Assembly: GCA_902475785.1 (NCBI GenBank)
Contig: CABSAN010000011.1
Location: 1-45,958, forward strand
DNA length: 45,958 nt
Direction of reading: 5' to 3'
Origin: an uncultured Collinsella sp.
GTDB lineage: Bacteria; Actinomycetota; Coriobacteriia; Coriobacteriales; Coriobacteriaceae
Made by a program: the position numbers and the translations under genes. Shown piece by piece: positions 1 through 7,202 of this stretch. Every line of letters starts with the position of its first letter. The first letter of the stretch is position 1. Under the pieces are notes generated by a model. It had not been told where the DNA came from. It was given only the letters and a program-made list of their open reading frames with translations, and did no database searches.

Positions 1-6
1 TCGGGT

Positions 7-44
7 TCCCACATTCATCCGCACATGTGCGGATGAATGTGGGA
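7..44. repeat. 38-bp perfect palindrome
   Basis: The two 19-nt halves are exact reverse complements with no loop bases between them. A partial further copy of the arm (CGGATGAA) follows at about 50-57. The rest of 1-272 shows no gene that I can support. The palindrome could be a cruciform, a protein-binding site or the end of an upstream hairpin. It has no T-tract directly after it, so a simple terminator is less likely. Confidence 0.8.
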
Positions 45-272
45 GGTGTTCGGATGAAGTTGATAATCAAGGGCAGCGATTTTCCCGTTTCAATCCCGCT
101 TCGTCGCTTGCAATCCCCAAGGGGGTTTCGCATAATAGCTGTTAAGCTTCGCGACGGAAAACGCAGATGAAACGAACCATATACCGTTGCTTTGGGGCAT
201 AGCCCCGCTTCATCTTCTCTCGCGCAGCCAACTGAATGATGCGATTTGGGTGCTGGAAGATGGGGAGAGCTC

Positions 273-1724
273 ATGGCTTCTTCTGATGCAACACAACGAG
301 CAGTCCTTGCTGGACTTTCCTGCGGAATCGGCCTTGCCGCTCCCGTAGTGATGTATGCTGCCACGCTGTCGTTTTCGTCGGTGAACGAGACGGTCGTCGC
401 GGGCGCTGTTCCCTTTGCCGTGGGTGCAGTGGCGGGCGTGGGTATCTATGCTGCCTCGCTGGGCATTTCCGAGTATCGTGCCGAGCACGATGGCCGCTTG
501 TTTGAGCCCGATGCCGTGGGCGGCGCCGCTCAGTTTGGTCGGACCCACAACGAGTTCAAGACCGCCTCGATTCCCGCGCAGCAGCAGGGGGCGGCACCTC
601 AGCCTGCTCCCCCGGCCGACCAGGCCAATGCCGCACAGCCTTCTTCCGTATTTCTCTCCGGCCTGACCGGTGCGTTCCAGCGCCGCCACGCCGACGATGG
701 CGTTCCCACCATCGCGCGCGCGGCTAACGCCATGGATGAGGCCGAGGCGTGGTCTATGATTGACAGCATGCTCGATGACGATTCCCCAGTCAGCTGCGAT
801 CCCACGCGCTCACGCGACGTTTACCAGGTCGCTATCGACGAGCTCACCAACGGTGGAAAGACCGGTTCTTACAATCGCGATGACATTGCCGCTGCCGCAC
901 GCGCCGTCTCGGGCTCTCATGCCGCCCCTGCGGGCAGCACCGCAGCCTTCGTGGCGCTTGTGGCCAACGCCGCCAACAATGCCGCCTATAACGGCGCGTC
1001 GTCGGCTGCGTACACCTCTGCCGCGGCTGCCGCTTCGGCTGGCCAACAGAGCGCAGCTCAGCCGGGTCCTGTCGCCGACCCCTTTGCCGATGAGCCTCTG
1101 GCTGTCGACGAAGAGACCATCGCCGCTCGCCGTGCTGCCGAAAGCTCGCTTTGGGGTGCTTCGGCCCAAATGCAGGCCGCGGAGGCGGCGCCGTACAACG
1201 CCAAGCTCGCCAGCATGCCTATCATTTCCGATGCCAAGGGTGTGGATCTCGCCGATCTTGACGAGCCCGCCGCCATCACCGCTTCTATCGATGTCCAGGA
1301 TCGCGTGGATACCGACAGTCTCCCCGATGCCTCCCTTGAGGAAGATATCCCCATGGCCGATTATTCGGGCCACGAGGACATGTGGGCCGCCGCCATGGCG
1401 ATCATGGCCGAGGTCGCCGAGCCCGCCCTCGTGGCGGTGTCCACGCCTGCAGCCTCACCTGCGTCGGTTGCTCCCGTCTATGTCGGCCGCCACAGCTCCG
1501 TGCTTCCCGAGGATACCGCGCGTATCTCGCGCGAGGGTATCGAGCGCGCCGAGGCTATCGCTGCCGGCGTTATGGAAAACCGCCGCCATGAGCGTGTCAA
1601 TCAGATTCTCGAGGAAGAGATCAACCGTCTACAGTCTGCGGCCGTCAAGCGCACAGGTCGTGCCTATCTGAGCGTTATCGAGGGCGGTACCGCCAGCTTT
1701 ACGCCGCTGCGCGCGGAGGCATAA
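273..1724 (+). CDS. Membrane-anchored Ala-rich hypothetical protein
   Basis: Unrecognised protein of about 483 residues. I chose the ATG at 273, preceded by GGGGAG, over a TTG nine codons upstream. Residues from about 10 to 75 contain two hydrophobic segments that could form a membrane hairpin (AVLAGLSCGIGLAAP and AVPFAVGAVAGVGIYAA). The middle is a long, low-complexity region rich in Ala, Pro, Asp and Glu, probably disordered. The C-terminal 80 residues are better structured and charged, with a likely helix around ERAEAIAAGVMENRRHERV. The stop lies 7 nt before the VanZ-like gene, so the two may be co-transcribed. No enzymatic motif is visible. It is probably a lineage-specific envelope-associated protein, but that is inference only. 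Confidence 0.75.
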   Translation: MASSDATQRAVLAGLSCGIGLAAPVVMYAATLSFSSVNETVVAGAVPFAVGAVAGVGIYAASLGISEYRAEHDGRLFEPDAVGGAAQFGRTHNEFKTASIPAQQQGAAPQPAPPADQANAAQPSSVFLSGLTGAFQRRHADDGVPTIARAANAMDEAEAWSMIDSMLDDDSPVSCDPTRSRDVYQVAIDELTNGGKTGSYNRDDIAAAARAVSGSHAAPAGSTAAFVALVANAANNAAYNGASSAAYTSAAAAASAGQQSAAQPGPVADPFADEPLAVDEETIAARRAAESSLWGASAQMQAAEAAPYNAKLASMPIISDAKGVDLADLDEPAAITASIDVQDRVDTDSLPDASLEEDIPMADYSGHEDMWAAAMAIMAEVAEPALVAVSTPAASPASVAPVYVGRHSSVLPEDTARISREGIERAEAIAAGVMENRRHERVNQILEEEINRLQSAAVKRTGRAYLSVIEGGTASFTPLRAEA

Positions 1725-1731
1725 TTGCCGC

Positions 1732-2181
1732 ATGGTTAAGGTCGATCGAAAATGGGCGCTTGCCGCCTGCGCCATGGTGCTCGTCATTTGGGGCAATTCG
1801 CTGGTTCCCGGTACGGGGTCTGGTTCGTTGAGCCTGTCGATTATGGAGGCCGTTCGCGGCTTTTTGAACGGCATGGGGCTTCCGTATGAGTGGGTGACCA
1901 ACTTCGTCGTTCGCAAGTGCGCGCATTTTACCGAGTACATGGTGCTCGGCATTCTGGCGACGCACGCTTTTGATATCGAGGGCCGTCGCACCTTTGACGT
2001 ATTGCTTCCCACGGCGGTTTTCCTACTGCTGATTCCCTCGATTGACGAGACGATTCAGCTCTTTGTGCCCGGTCGCGCCGGTATGATTACTGATGTGATG
2101 ATCGACTGCTGCGGAGCGATGACGGGCGTTGTGCTTCGATATCTTCTACGATCGCTCATATGTGCTAAAAAGGCCGCCTAG
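1732..2181 (+). CDS. VanZ-like family membrane protein
   Basis: 149-residue integral membrane protein with about four hydrophobic segments. VanZ-family hallmarks are visible: a conserved KCAHFTEYMVLG stretch near residues 63-74 and the later DETIQLFVPGR followed by DVMIDCCGA. VanZ proteins are small membrane proteins of unknown mechanism; the founding member raises teicoplanin resistance, and most relatives are not tied to resistance. It starts 7 nt after the preceding gene and its stop codon lies inside the stem of a strong terminator. No van genes are nearby, so I would not predict glycopeptide resistance. Confidence 0.88.
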   Translation: MVKVDRKWALAACAMVLVIWGNSLVPGTGSGSLSLSIMEAVRGFLNGMGLPYEWVTNFVVRKCAHFTEYMVLGILATHAFDIEGRRTFDVLLPTAVFLLLIPSIDETIQLFVPGRAGMITDVMIDCCGAMTGVVLRYLLRSLICAKKAA

Positions 2182-2216
2182 GACACATTGCTTGTCCTAG
2201 GCGGCCTTTCTTTGTT
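2169..2216 (+). terminator. Strong Rho-independent terminator
   Basis: A 17-bp perfect stem (2169-2185 with 2193-2209) and a 7-nt loop are followed by a T-rich run. The stem includes the stop codon of the VanZ-like gene. A-rich sequence on the left flank means it could also serve the convergent fructokinase gene. Confidence 0.9.
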
Positions 2217-2293
2217 TGGGGGCTTATACAGGGCGTGGCGGCGTTATCTCGTAGGATGGGATTGCTGGACGTTGCGGCGCCCCTTTGCCTCGC

Positions 2294-3187
2294 CTACTGC
2301 TGAAGCGCGGGGGCACCCAGGGCCAGGCAGCCCATGATGCCCTGCTTGCCCTCAAGGCTATTGTTGACGATGTAGTTATCGATGTCGTTGACCTCGGGCG
2401 TGACGATATAGCCGTTGAGCATCTCGGCACACTTTTTGCGTGCGAGCGGCACGATGGGGGTGTGGTCGGCCACACCGCCGCCGATGATGATCTTTTGCGG
2501 TGCGTAGCACAGCGTGTAGGTCATGAGCGCCTGTGCCAGATAACCGGCGAGCAGATCCATGGCCTCCGGGTCATCGGCCATGTCTCCGGCGCTCTTGCCA
2601 TCCCAGCGCTTTTTAACGCCGGGGCCGGCGATGAGACCCTCGAGGCAGTTGTCATGGAAGGGGCAAGCGCTATGCTCGCCGATGGTGTCGCGCGGGTCGC
2701 GCGTGACCAGGATGTGGCCGGCCTCGGGATGCATCATGCCGTGCACGAGCTTACCGCTCGAGAGCACGCCGGCGCCTACGCCGGTGCCGATGGTCAGATA
2801 CACAACGTCAGTGAGGCCCTGGGCGCAACCAAACGTGACCTCGCCCAGGCAGGCGACGTTGACGTCGGTATCGTAGCCGCAGGGGATATTGAGCTCGTTT
2901 TGGATAGTGCCCAGCAGGTCAAAGTAGCGCCATGCCGTTTTGGGCGTCTCCAGGATCTTGCCGTATTGGGGCGAAGCGGGGTTGACTGCGGTGGGGCCAA
3001 ATGCGCCGATGCCCAGCGCGGCGATGCCCTTGTCGGCAAACCATGCGTTGACGGCCTCAACGGTCTCCTGCGGGGTCGTGGTCGCGATCTGCTCGCGCTC
3101 TAGGACCGTACCGTCCGCATAGCCCGTGGCGCAGACCATCTTGGTGCCACCGGCCTCGAGCGCTCCGATAAGCTGCTGCTCTGCCAT
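2294..3187 (-). CDS. ROK-family sugar kinase, probable fructokinase
   Basis: 297 residues, full length for a ROK kinase. The N-terminal phosphate-binding motif EAGGTK lies at residues 11-16. A probable catalytic Asp is D108 in the TDVN motif. The ROK zinc site is visible as H158, C175, H178 and C181 (GH...CPFHDNC), followed by LEGLIAGPG. That zinc pattern is typical of bacterial fructokinases such as ScrK and GmuE homologues, which phosphorylate fructose to fructose-6-phosphate. The start is supported by an AGAGAGGAA ribosome-binding site. It stands alone, with no sucrose or mannose genes beside it, so a housekeeping or broader hexokinase role is possible. Confidence 0.88.
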   Translation of the reverse strand: MAEQQLIGALEAGGTKMVCATGYADGTVLEREQIATTTPQETVEAVNAWFADKGIAALGIGAFGPTAVNPASPQYGKILETPKTAWRYFDLLGTIQNELNIPCGYDTDVNVACLGEVTFGCAQGLTDVVYLTIGTGVGAGVLSSGKLVHGMMHPEAGHILVTRDPRDTIGEHSACPFHDNCLEGLIAGPGVKKRWDGKSAGDMADDPEAMDLLAGYLAQALMTYTLCYAPQKIIIGGGVADHTPIVPLARKKCAEMLNGYIVTPEVNDIDNYIVNNSLEGKQGIMGCLALGAPALQQ

Positions 3188-3262
3188 AGTATTCCTCTCT
3201 CTGGGACGAGTTGCTCCGTGACTAAAGTATAGAGCTCTAAACCATTTAAGAAAGCGCTATAG

Positions 3263-3303
3263 AAAGAAGCCTCGCAACGCGGCGGGCGGTGCGAGGCTTC
3301 TTT
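3263..3303 (-). terminator. Terminator of the aminotransferase gene
   Basis: A 13-bp perfect stem (3263-3275 with 3291-3303) lies just past the aminotransferase stop. On the minus strand the descending arm ends in TTT. It sits between the two minus-strand genes and separates their transcription. Confidence 0.75.
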
Positions 3304-3328
3304 GGTTGCTTTAGTTGCCGGGCCGTCC

Positions 3329-4510
3329 TTACCCGCGCGGCTTGATTTTATCACGTAGCGACTTGAGGTTCTCCAGCGCCGCGTTAAGCGTCTCGTCTCG
3401 CTTGGCAAAGTGGAAACGAATCAGATGGTTGACGGGCTCGCGGAAGAAGCTCGAGCCGGGCACGGCGCCCACGCCCACCTTTGAGGCCAGGTCCTCGCAG
3501 AACTCGAGGTCGCTGTCGTAGCCAAACTCAGAGATGTCCATCATGACGTAGTAGGCGCCCTGCGGCACGTTATGCTCAAGACCGATGCTGTCGAGTCCCT
3601 GGCAGAACAGGTCGCGTTTGGCGGCATAGAGGTCAAGGACTTCATCGTAATAGCTGTCGTCGAAGTTGAGGGCGGTGACGACGGCTTCCTGCAGGGGAGC
3701 GGCGGCGCCCACGGTGAGGAAGTCGTGGACCTTTTTGATGCGCTCGGTGATCTGGGCCGGGGCGATGGTGTAGCCCAGACGCCAGCCGGTGATGGAGTAG
3801 GTCTTGGACAGCGAGCTGCAGCTGATGGTGCGCTCGAACATGCCGGGCAGCGTGGCCATGTAGACGTGCTCATGGGGCGCGTAGACGATGTGCTCGTAGA
3901 CTTCGTCGGTGATGCAGTACGCGTCGTACTTTTTGCACAGGTCGGCGATAAAGGTGAGCTCTTCGCGCGTAAAGACCTTGCCGCAGGGGTTGGAAGGGTT
4001 GCACAGGACGATGGCCTTGGGGTCGTTGTCGCGGAAGGCAGCCTCGAGCGCCTCGCGGTCAAAGTCGAATGTGGGCGGGTTGAGCGGCACATAGATGGGC
4101 TCGGCACCCGAGAGAATGGTGTCAGCGCCGTAGTTCTCGTAGAACGGCGAGAAGATGACGACCTTGTCTCCGGGGTTCGTAACCGTCATCATGGCGGCCA
4201 TCATGGCCTCGGTGGAGCCGCATGTGACCACGATGTTCTCGTTGGGGTTGATCGGCATGCCCATAAAGTGCTCCTGCTTGGCCGCGAGCGCCTCGCGCAT
4301 GGCCTGGGAACCCCAGGTGATGGAGTACTGGTGATAGAGCGGCTTGGGATCGGTGGCGATGGTGCTCAGGCTCTCGAGCAGCTGCACAGGAGGATCGAAG
4401 TCAGGGAAGCCCTGCGAGAGGTTGACGGCGCCGTACTTATTAGAGATGCGCGTCATGCGGCGGATGACCGAATCGGTAAATCTCGCCGTACGGTTGGAAA
4501 GTTCTTTCAT
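3329..4510 (-). CDS. Class I/II pyridoxal-phosphate aminotransferase
   Basis: 393 residues from the ATG at 4510, which has AAAGGA 6 nt upstream; an in-frame ATG at 4528 lacks comparable support. Fold-type I aminotransferase: the PLP lysine is K236 in SLSKTYSITGWR, with NPSNPCG and a DEVYEHI stretch before it. The NLSQGFPDFDPP motif near residue 30 resembles the methionine/kynurenine/aromatic aminotransferase subgroup more than classical AspC. The exact substrate cannot be read from sequence. It is monocistronic, with its own terminator downstream and tRNA genes upstream on the opposite strand. Confidence 0.9.
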   Translation of the reverse strand: MKELSNRTARFTDSVIRRMTRISNKYGAVNLSQGFPDFDPPVQLLESLSTIATDPKPLYHQYSITWGSQAMREALAAKQEHFMGMPINPNENIVVTCGSTEAMMAAMMTVTNPGDKVVIFSPFYENYGADTILSGAEPIYVPLNPPTFDFDREALEAAFRDNDPKAIVLCNPSNPCGKVFTREELTFIADLCKKYDAYCITDEVYEHIVYAPHEHVYMATLPGMFERTISCSSLSKTYSITGWRLGYTIAPAQITERIKKVHDFLTVGAAAPLQEAVVTALNFDDSYYDEVLDLYAAKRDLFCQGLDSIGLEHNVPQGAYYVMMDISEFGYDSDLEFCEDLASKVGVGAVPGSSFFREPVNHLIRFHFAKRDETLNAALENLKSLRDKIKPRG

Positions 4511-4620
4511 GCTTGTCCTTTCGAGCATTTGCAGTGGGGCAAGTTTACTCCTATGAAACCGGTGGGAATTGCTCGAAACGCGTTCGAAAAACTCTTTTCA
4601 AAATTCTTGAAAATTGGGGC

Positions 4621-4649
4621 TTGCATCGCGTGGCGTTCCTTGCAATAAT
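4621..4649 (+). promoter_or_regulatory. Candidate promoter of the tRNA cluster
   Basis: TTGCAT (4621-4626), a 17-nt spacer and AATAAT (4644-4649) lie about 27 nt before tRNA-His. Spacing fits a sigma-70 promoter. The match is moderate. Confidence 0.4.
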
Positions 4650-4675
4650 AGTCGAGCGCGAAGCGCACAGGACAC

Positions 4676-4753
4676 GGTGGGTGTAGCTCAGTTGGCTAGA
4701 GCGACGGGTTGTGGTCCCGTAGGTCGAGGGTTCGAGTCCCTTTACCCACCCCA
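4676..4753 (+). tRNA. tRNA-His (GTG)
   Basis: A full cloverleaf can be drawn. The acceptor GTGGGTG pairs with TACCCAC, the D stem is GCTC/GAGC and the anticodon is GTG. The extra 5' G at 4676, opposite C73, is diagnostic of tRNA-His. CCA is encoded at 4751-4753. It is the first gene of the tRNA cluster. Confidence 0.95.
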
Positions 4754-4775
4754 GTTCTTGCTTCGTGTTGATATC

Positions 4776-4851
4776 GGGTCGTTAGCTCAGTTGGTAGAGC
4801 AGGGGACTCTTAATCCCAAGGTCCAGGGTTCGACCCCCTGACGGCCCACCA
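4776..4851 (+). tRNA. tRNA-Lys (CTT), copy 1
   Basis: 76 nt including encoded CCA. The acceptor GGGTCGT pairs with ACGGCCC and the anticodon loop CTCTTAA gives CTT, reading AAG. It appears identical in sequence to the copy at 4895-4970. Confidence 0.95.
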
Positions 4852-4864
4852 CACGATATCTCCT

Positions 4865-4890
4865 CTAAAGTCTGCCACAACGGACTTTAG
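4865..4890 (+). other. Hairpin between the tRNA-Lys copies
   Basis: An 8-bp stem, CTAAAGTC (4865-4872) with GACTTTAG (4883-4890), separates the two tRNA-Lys genes. It has no T-tract, so it is more likely a processing or spacer structure than a terminator. Confidence 0.5.
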
Positions 4891-4894
4891 CTTT

Positions 4895-4970
4895 GGGTCG
4901 TTAGCTCAGTTGGTAGAGCAGGGGACTCTTAATCCCAAGGTCCAGGGTTCGACCCCCTGACGGCCCACCA
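4895..4970 (+). tRNA. tRNA-Lys (CTT), copy 2
   Basis: Identical in sequence to the upstream tRNA-Lys, including the encoded CCA at 4968-4970. It is followed directly by a terminator. The last 20 nt recur at 5129-5148 as a remnant. Confidence 0.95.
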
Positions 4971-4978
4971 AAGCATGT

Positions 4979-5011
4979 TAAGACGGTCAATTTCGGTTGG
5001 CCGTCTTTTTT
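4979..5011 (+). terminator. Terminator of the tRNA cluster
   Basis: A 10-bp stem (4981-4990 with 4997-5006, one G-T pair) with loop TTTCGG runs into a T-tract. It ends the tRNA-His/Lys/Lys transcript. Confidence 0.85.
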
Positions 5012-5012
5012 G

Positions 5013-5055
5013 TTGACCTCGCATGGGGTCGAACCCGAAAGGGCGCGGAGCTGAG
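5013..5055 (+). repeat. Post-tRNA direct repeat, copy 1
   Basis: About 43 bp directly after the tRNA terminator that recur, with one mismatch seen, at 5190-5232. Together with the remnant at 5129 they define a duplication of the tRNA 3' end, its terminator and the downstream flank with a period of about 178 bp. Confidence 0.8.
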
Positions 5056-5128
5056 GAAATACGTAAGCATTTACCAGCGCAGCGCGCAAGGCGCTCTAGC
5101 GCCGCAGCGGCCGCCTGCGAAGCAGGCT

Positions 5129-5148
5129 GACCCCCTGACGGCCCACCA
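5129..5148 (+). repeat. tRNA-Lys 3'-end remnant
   Basis: These 20 nt exactly match the last 20 nt of tRNA-Lys (4951-4970): the T-stem 3' arm, the acceptor 3' arm and CCA. No 5' part of a tRNA precedes it; the upstream sequence is unrelated and GC-rich. This is either a decayed tandem tRNA copy or an attachment-site scar. No integrase is near. Confidence 0.8.
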
Positions 5149-5157
5149 AGGCATGTT

Positions 5158-5188
5158 AAAGCGACTGGCTTCGGCTGGTCGCTTTTTT
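5158..5188 (+). terminator. Terminator after the tRNA-Lys remnant
   Basis: A 9-bp stem (5161-5169 with 5174-5182, two G-T pairs) around TTCG, then a T-tract. It is paralogous to the terminator at 4979 but with many stem bases changed while pairing is kept. Confidence 0.75.
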
Positions 5189-5189
5189 G

Positions 5190-5232
5190 TTGACCGCGCA
5201 TGGGGTCGAACCCGAAAGGGCGCGGAGCTGAG
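5190..5232 (+). repeat. Post-tRNA direct repeat, copy 2
   Basis: Second copy of the flank repeat (compare 5013-5055), ending at the same GGAGCTGAG before the sequences diverge. Confidence 0.8.
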
Positions 5233-5271
5233 CTATCTGCACTGTGATTCCCTTAGGGAAAACACGGCTAA

Positions 5272-5317
5272 AGCCCCGTAAGCGTGTTCTCCTTAGGGGA
5301 ATCCTGCTTTCGGGGCT
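5272..5317 (-). terminator. Possible terminator of the FAD oxidoreductase gene
   Basis: AGCCCCG (5272-5278) pairs with CGGGGCT (5311-5317), with a further CCTTAGGGGA-type hairpin in the loop. It lies past the stop of the minus-strand gene. The T-run is poor, so confidence is low. Confidence 0.3.
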
Positions 5318-5363
5318 CGATGTATGTTGAGAAATTGTGATCAAACTCAAAGTGAAAATCGAA

Positions 5364-6890
5364 TTAGTCCGCTCGATAGTGCGAACCCAGGCTTTCGGTT
5401 CGCTTGCGCATGGCTTTGACCATTTCCGTTGCCAGCTGAATCTGCGACTGTAGGCGGGCGAGGGCGGCGATTTCGTTGTCGTTGGCGTGCGACTTATTTA
5501 GAGCCTTGGCCTCGTCCTGCAGACTTTCAAGATCTTGTTGCGCCTTGGAGAGGCCTGCTTCGGTCCTGTTGATCATGCAGTAGGTGCTCATTGTGTGTTT
5601 GAGGCTGCGGGTCAGGCGTTCGACATCTGTTGTGGCAATGCCGTACTGGGGGAGGGCGATATCCGCTTTCAGAGCTGCCTCAGGCTCTTTCTGCGCTGCA
5701 AGGGCTGCCGATGCGCCAGCGATGCGCCCAAAGACGATGCCGTTGGCGCTTGACAGGCCGCCGATGCGGTCGGCGCCGTGCATGCCGCCTGTCGCCTCGC
5801 CGCAAGCATAGAGTCCCTCAACGCCCGTGTACGCGGTCTTGTCGATCTTGATACCGCCGTTGGCGGCGTGGGCATACATCGCCACGCGCATCTCGTCGGT
5901 CGGCGCGATGCTATGCTCGTCTTGTAGCCAAGTGGCAAAGGTCTGCACAAACTCGGGGACGTTCTCGCGGGGGAAGTCGTAGTGGAGCGCGAGGCCTTCG
6001 GCACCCGCTTGATCGATGGCAAGATCGATGGCGCGGGAGGCCAAGCGTGACGTGAAGGGACCATATCCGGAGCGCTGATCGAGCAGGTCGTCCAGCTTGC
6101 CGTCGGCAATAGCGACCGGTTGGTCAAATGTGACGTAGCGCCAGGTCTTCTCGTTGAAGACCAGGTTGTGCTTGGGCTCGATGAAGCCGGGCATCATCTG
6201 CATGAACTCTATATTAGTAAGCGATGCGCCGTGCGCCAGTGCGATGGCCTGTGAGGAACTGAGCACGTCGGCGGAAGTGAGGCTGCGCTCGAACAGGCCA
6301 CCCGTGCCGCCCGCAGCGATGATAGTGGCCTTGGCTGCCAAAGGTACGAGACGCTCGTTTGTGCGGTCGTAGAGCACGGCGCCGGTAATCTTTCCGGTTG
6401 TGTCCTCAACAAGGTCGATAAGTTCGTGGCGGGGGAGCAGGCGAATGCCGAGCAACTCAATCTGGGCCGTACACGCGTCCTCAAGGGGCTTGCGGGTGAG
6501 GCCGCGCCACATACGCGTCTTATGGTCAAAGCAGGGGATAAACTGCTTCTGCTGGGCGCTTTCGGCACTTTGCGGACGCTGGAGCTCAACACCTAGATCC
6601 TGCTCGAGCCATTGGATGGCCTGAGGAATACCGTGGACAAACGTATGGACGAGCGTAGGGTCGGCAGCGCCGCCGCCGACGGCCTGGATGGTGTCGATGA
6701 GGTCCTGCTCGTCGCCCTCGTCGACGGGGCCAATAAGGCCCAGACCCCAGGTGCCCGGGAAAAAGCTCGATCCGCTCATGGTCTTGCCGGCGCTTGCGAT
6801 GGCAACGGTTGCGCCTGCACGAGCTGCTTCTATGGCGGCGCAAAGGCCCGCAATGCCAGATCCAATTACCAGTACATCAGTCGATTCCAT
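5364..6890 (-). CDS. FAD-dependent oxidoreductase, fumarate reductase/L-aspartate oxidase family
   Basis: 508 residues from the ATG at 6890, preceded by AAAGGA at 6-nt spacing; an upstream in-frame start at 6956 has no such site. Residues 5-30 form the FAD-binding Rossmann motif, with GSGIAG at 10-15. Near residue 355 GGIKID precedes LYACGEATGGMHGADRIGG, the second flavin signature of the succinate dehydrogenase/fumarate reductase flavoprotein and NadB family. The C-terminal helices (about 410-508) resemble the helical domain of these proteins. No nadA, nadC or iron-sulfur subunit is adjacent, so it may be a soluble stand-alone reductase or oxidase. The substrate is not determinable here. Confidence 0.85.
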   Translation of the reverse strand: MESTDVLVIGSGIAGLCAAIEAARAGATVAIASAGKTMSGSSFFPGTWGLGLIGPVDEGDEQDLIDTIQAVGGGAADPTLVHTFVHGIPQAIQWLEQDLGVELQRPQSAESAQQKQFIPCFDHKTRMWRGLTRKPLEDACTAQIELLGIRLLPRHELIDLVEDTTGKITGAVLYDRTNERLVPLAAKATIIAAGGTGGLFERSLTSADVLSSSQAIALAHGASLTNIEFMQMMPGFIEPKHNLVFNEKTWRYVTFDQPVAIADGKLDDLLDQRSGYGPFTSRLASRAIDLAIDQAGAEGLALHYDFPRENVPEFVQTFATWLQDEHSIAPTDEMRVAMYAHAANGGIKIDKTAYTGVEGLYACGEATGGMHGADRIGGLSSANGIVFGRIAGASAALAAQKEPEAALKADIALPQYGIATTDVERLTRSLKHTMSTYCMINRTEAGLSKAQQDLESLQDEAKALNKSHANDNEIAALARLQSQIQLATEMVKAMRKRTESLGSHYRAD

Positions 6891-7139
6891 CGGATTCCTT
6901 TCTCGTCCGGCGCATTGTCGCATGGCTGATCGGCAAATGTCTTGCAAAGGACTCACGTTTCGGTAAAGGGCAAATATGGCAGGTGGGCGTCAAGAGTGTC
7001 CGATCGCTCTGCCCCCATCCCCTCAATAAGTTGCGGTGAAATAGGGACTGTTTTGGCATGTGAAGGCGTTATTCAGTCCGTATATCACCGCAACTGATAT
7101 ACCGGTGATGGACTACTTTATGGCAGCGTGAATAAAAAA
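6891..7139. other. Intergenic region with an interrupted palindrome
   Basis: No gene is supportable. The main content is an inverted repeat, 7030-7050 against 7074-7094, with 19 of 21 positions complementary and a 23-nt spacer. A second short GATATACCGGTGAT sequence follows. The leftward part carries the upstream region of the FAD oxidoreductase gene. Confidence 0.6.
7030..7094. repeat. 21-bp inverted repeat
   Basis: Arms at 7030-7050 and 7074-7094 are complementary at 19 of 21 positions. The unit could fold into a long hairpin in either strand. It is not followed by a T-tract, so it is unlikely to be a terminator. It could be a dispersed intergenic repeat. Confidence 0.7.
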
Positions 7140-7167
7140 GAGCCGCCACCTCGAAAGGTAGCGGCTC
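7131..7167 (-). terminator. Terminator of the GGGtGRT gene pair
   Basis: A 12-bp stem (7140-7151 with 7156-7167, one mismatch) with loop CGAA. On the minus strand it runs into TTTTTTATT. It lies 36 nt past the stop of the minus-strand gene. Confidence 0.9.
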
Positions 7168-7202
7168 CAAAGCTCAACTATCTGAGCATCGCGCGGGCGC
7201 GA

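Noticed and set aside
1732..2181. Glycopeptide resistance locus
   Set aside because: A lone VanZ-like protein without vanH, vanA/B or vanX homologues is common and does not indicate resistance.
4895..5148. Integrated prophage or ICE at tRNA-Lys
   Set aside because: Only about 180 bp separate the tRNA end and its remnant, and there is no integrase gene; at most this is a scar.
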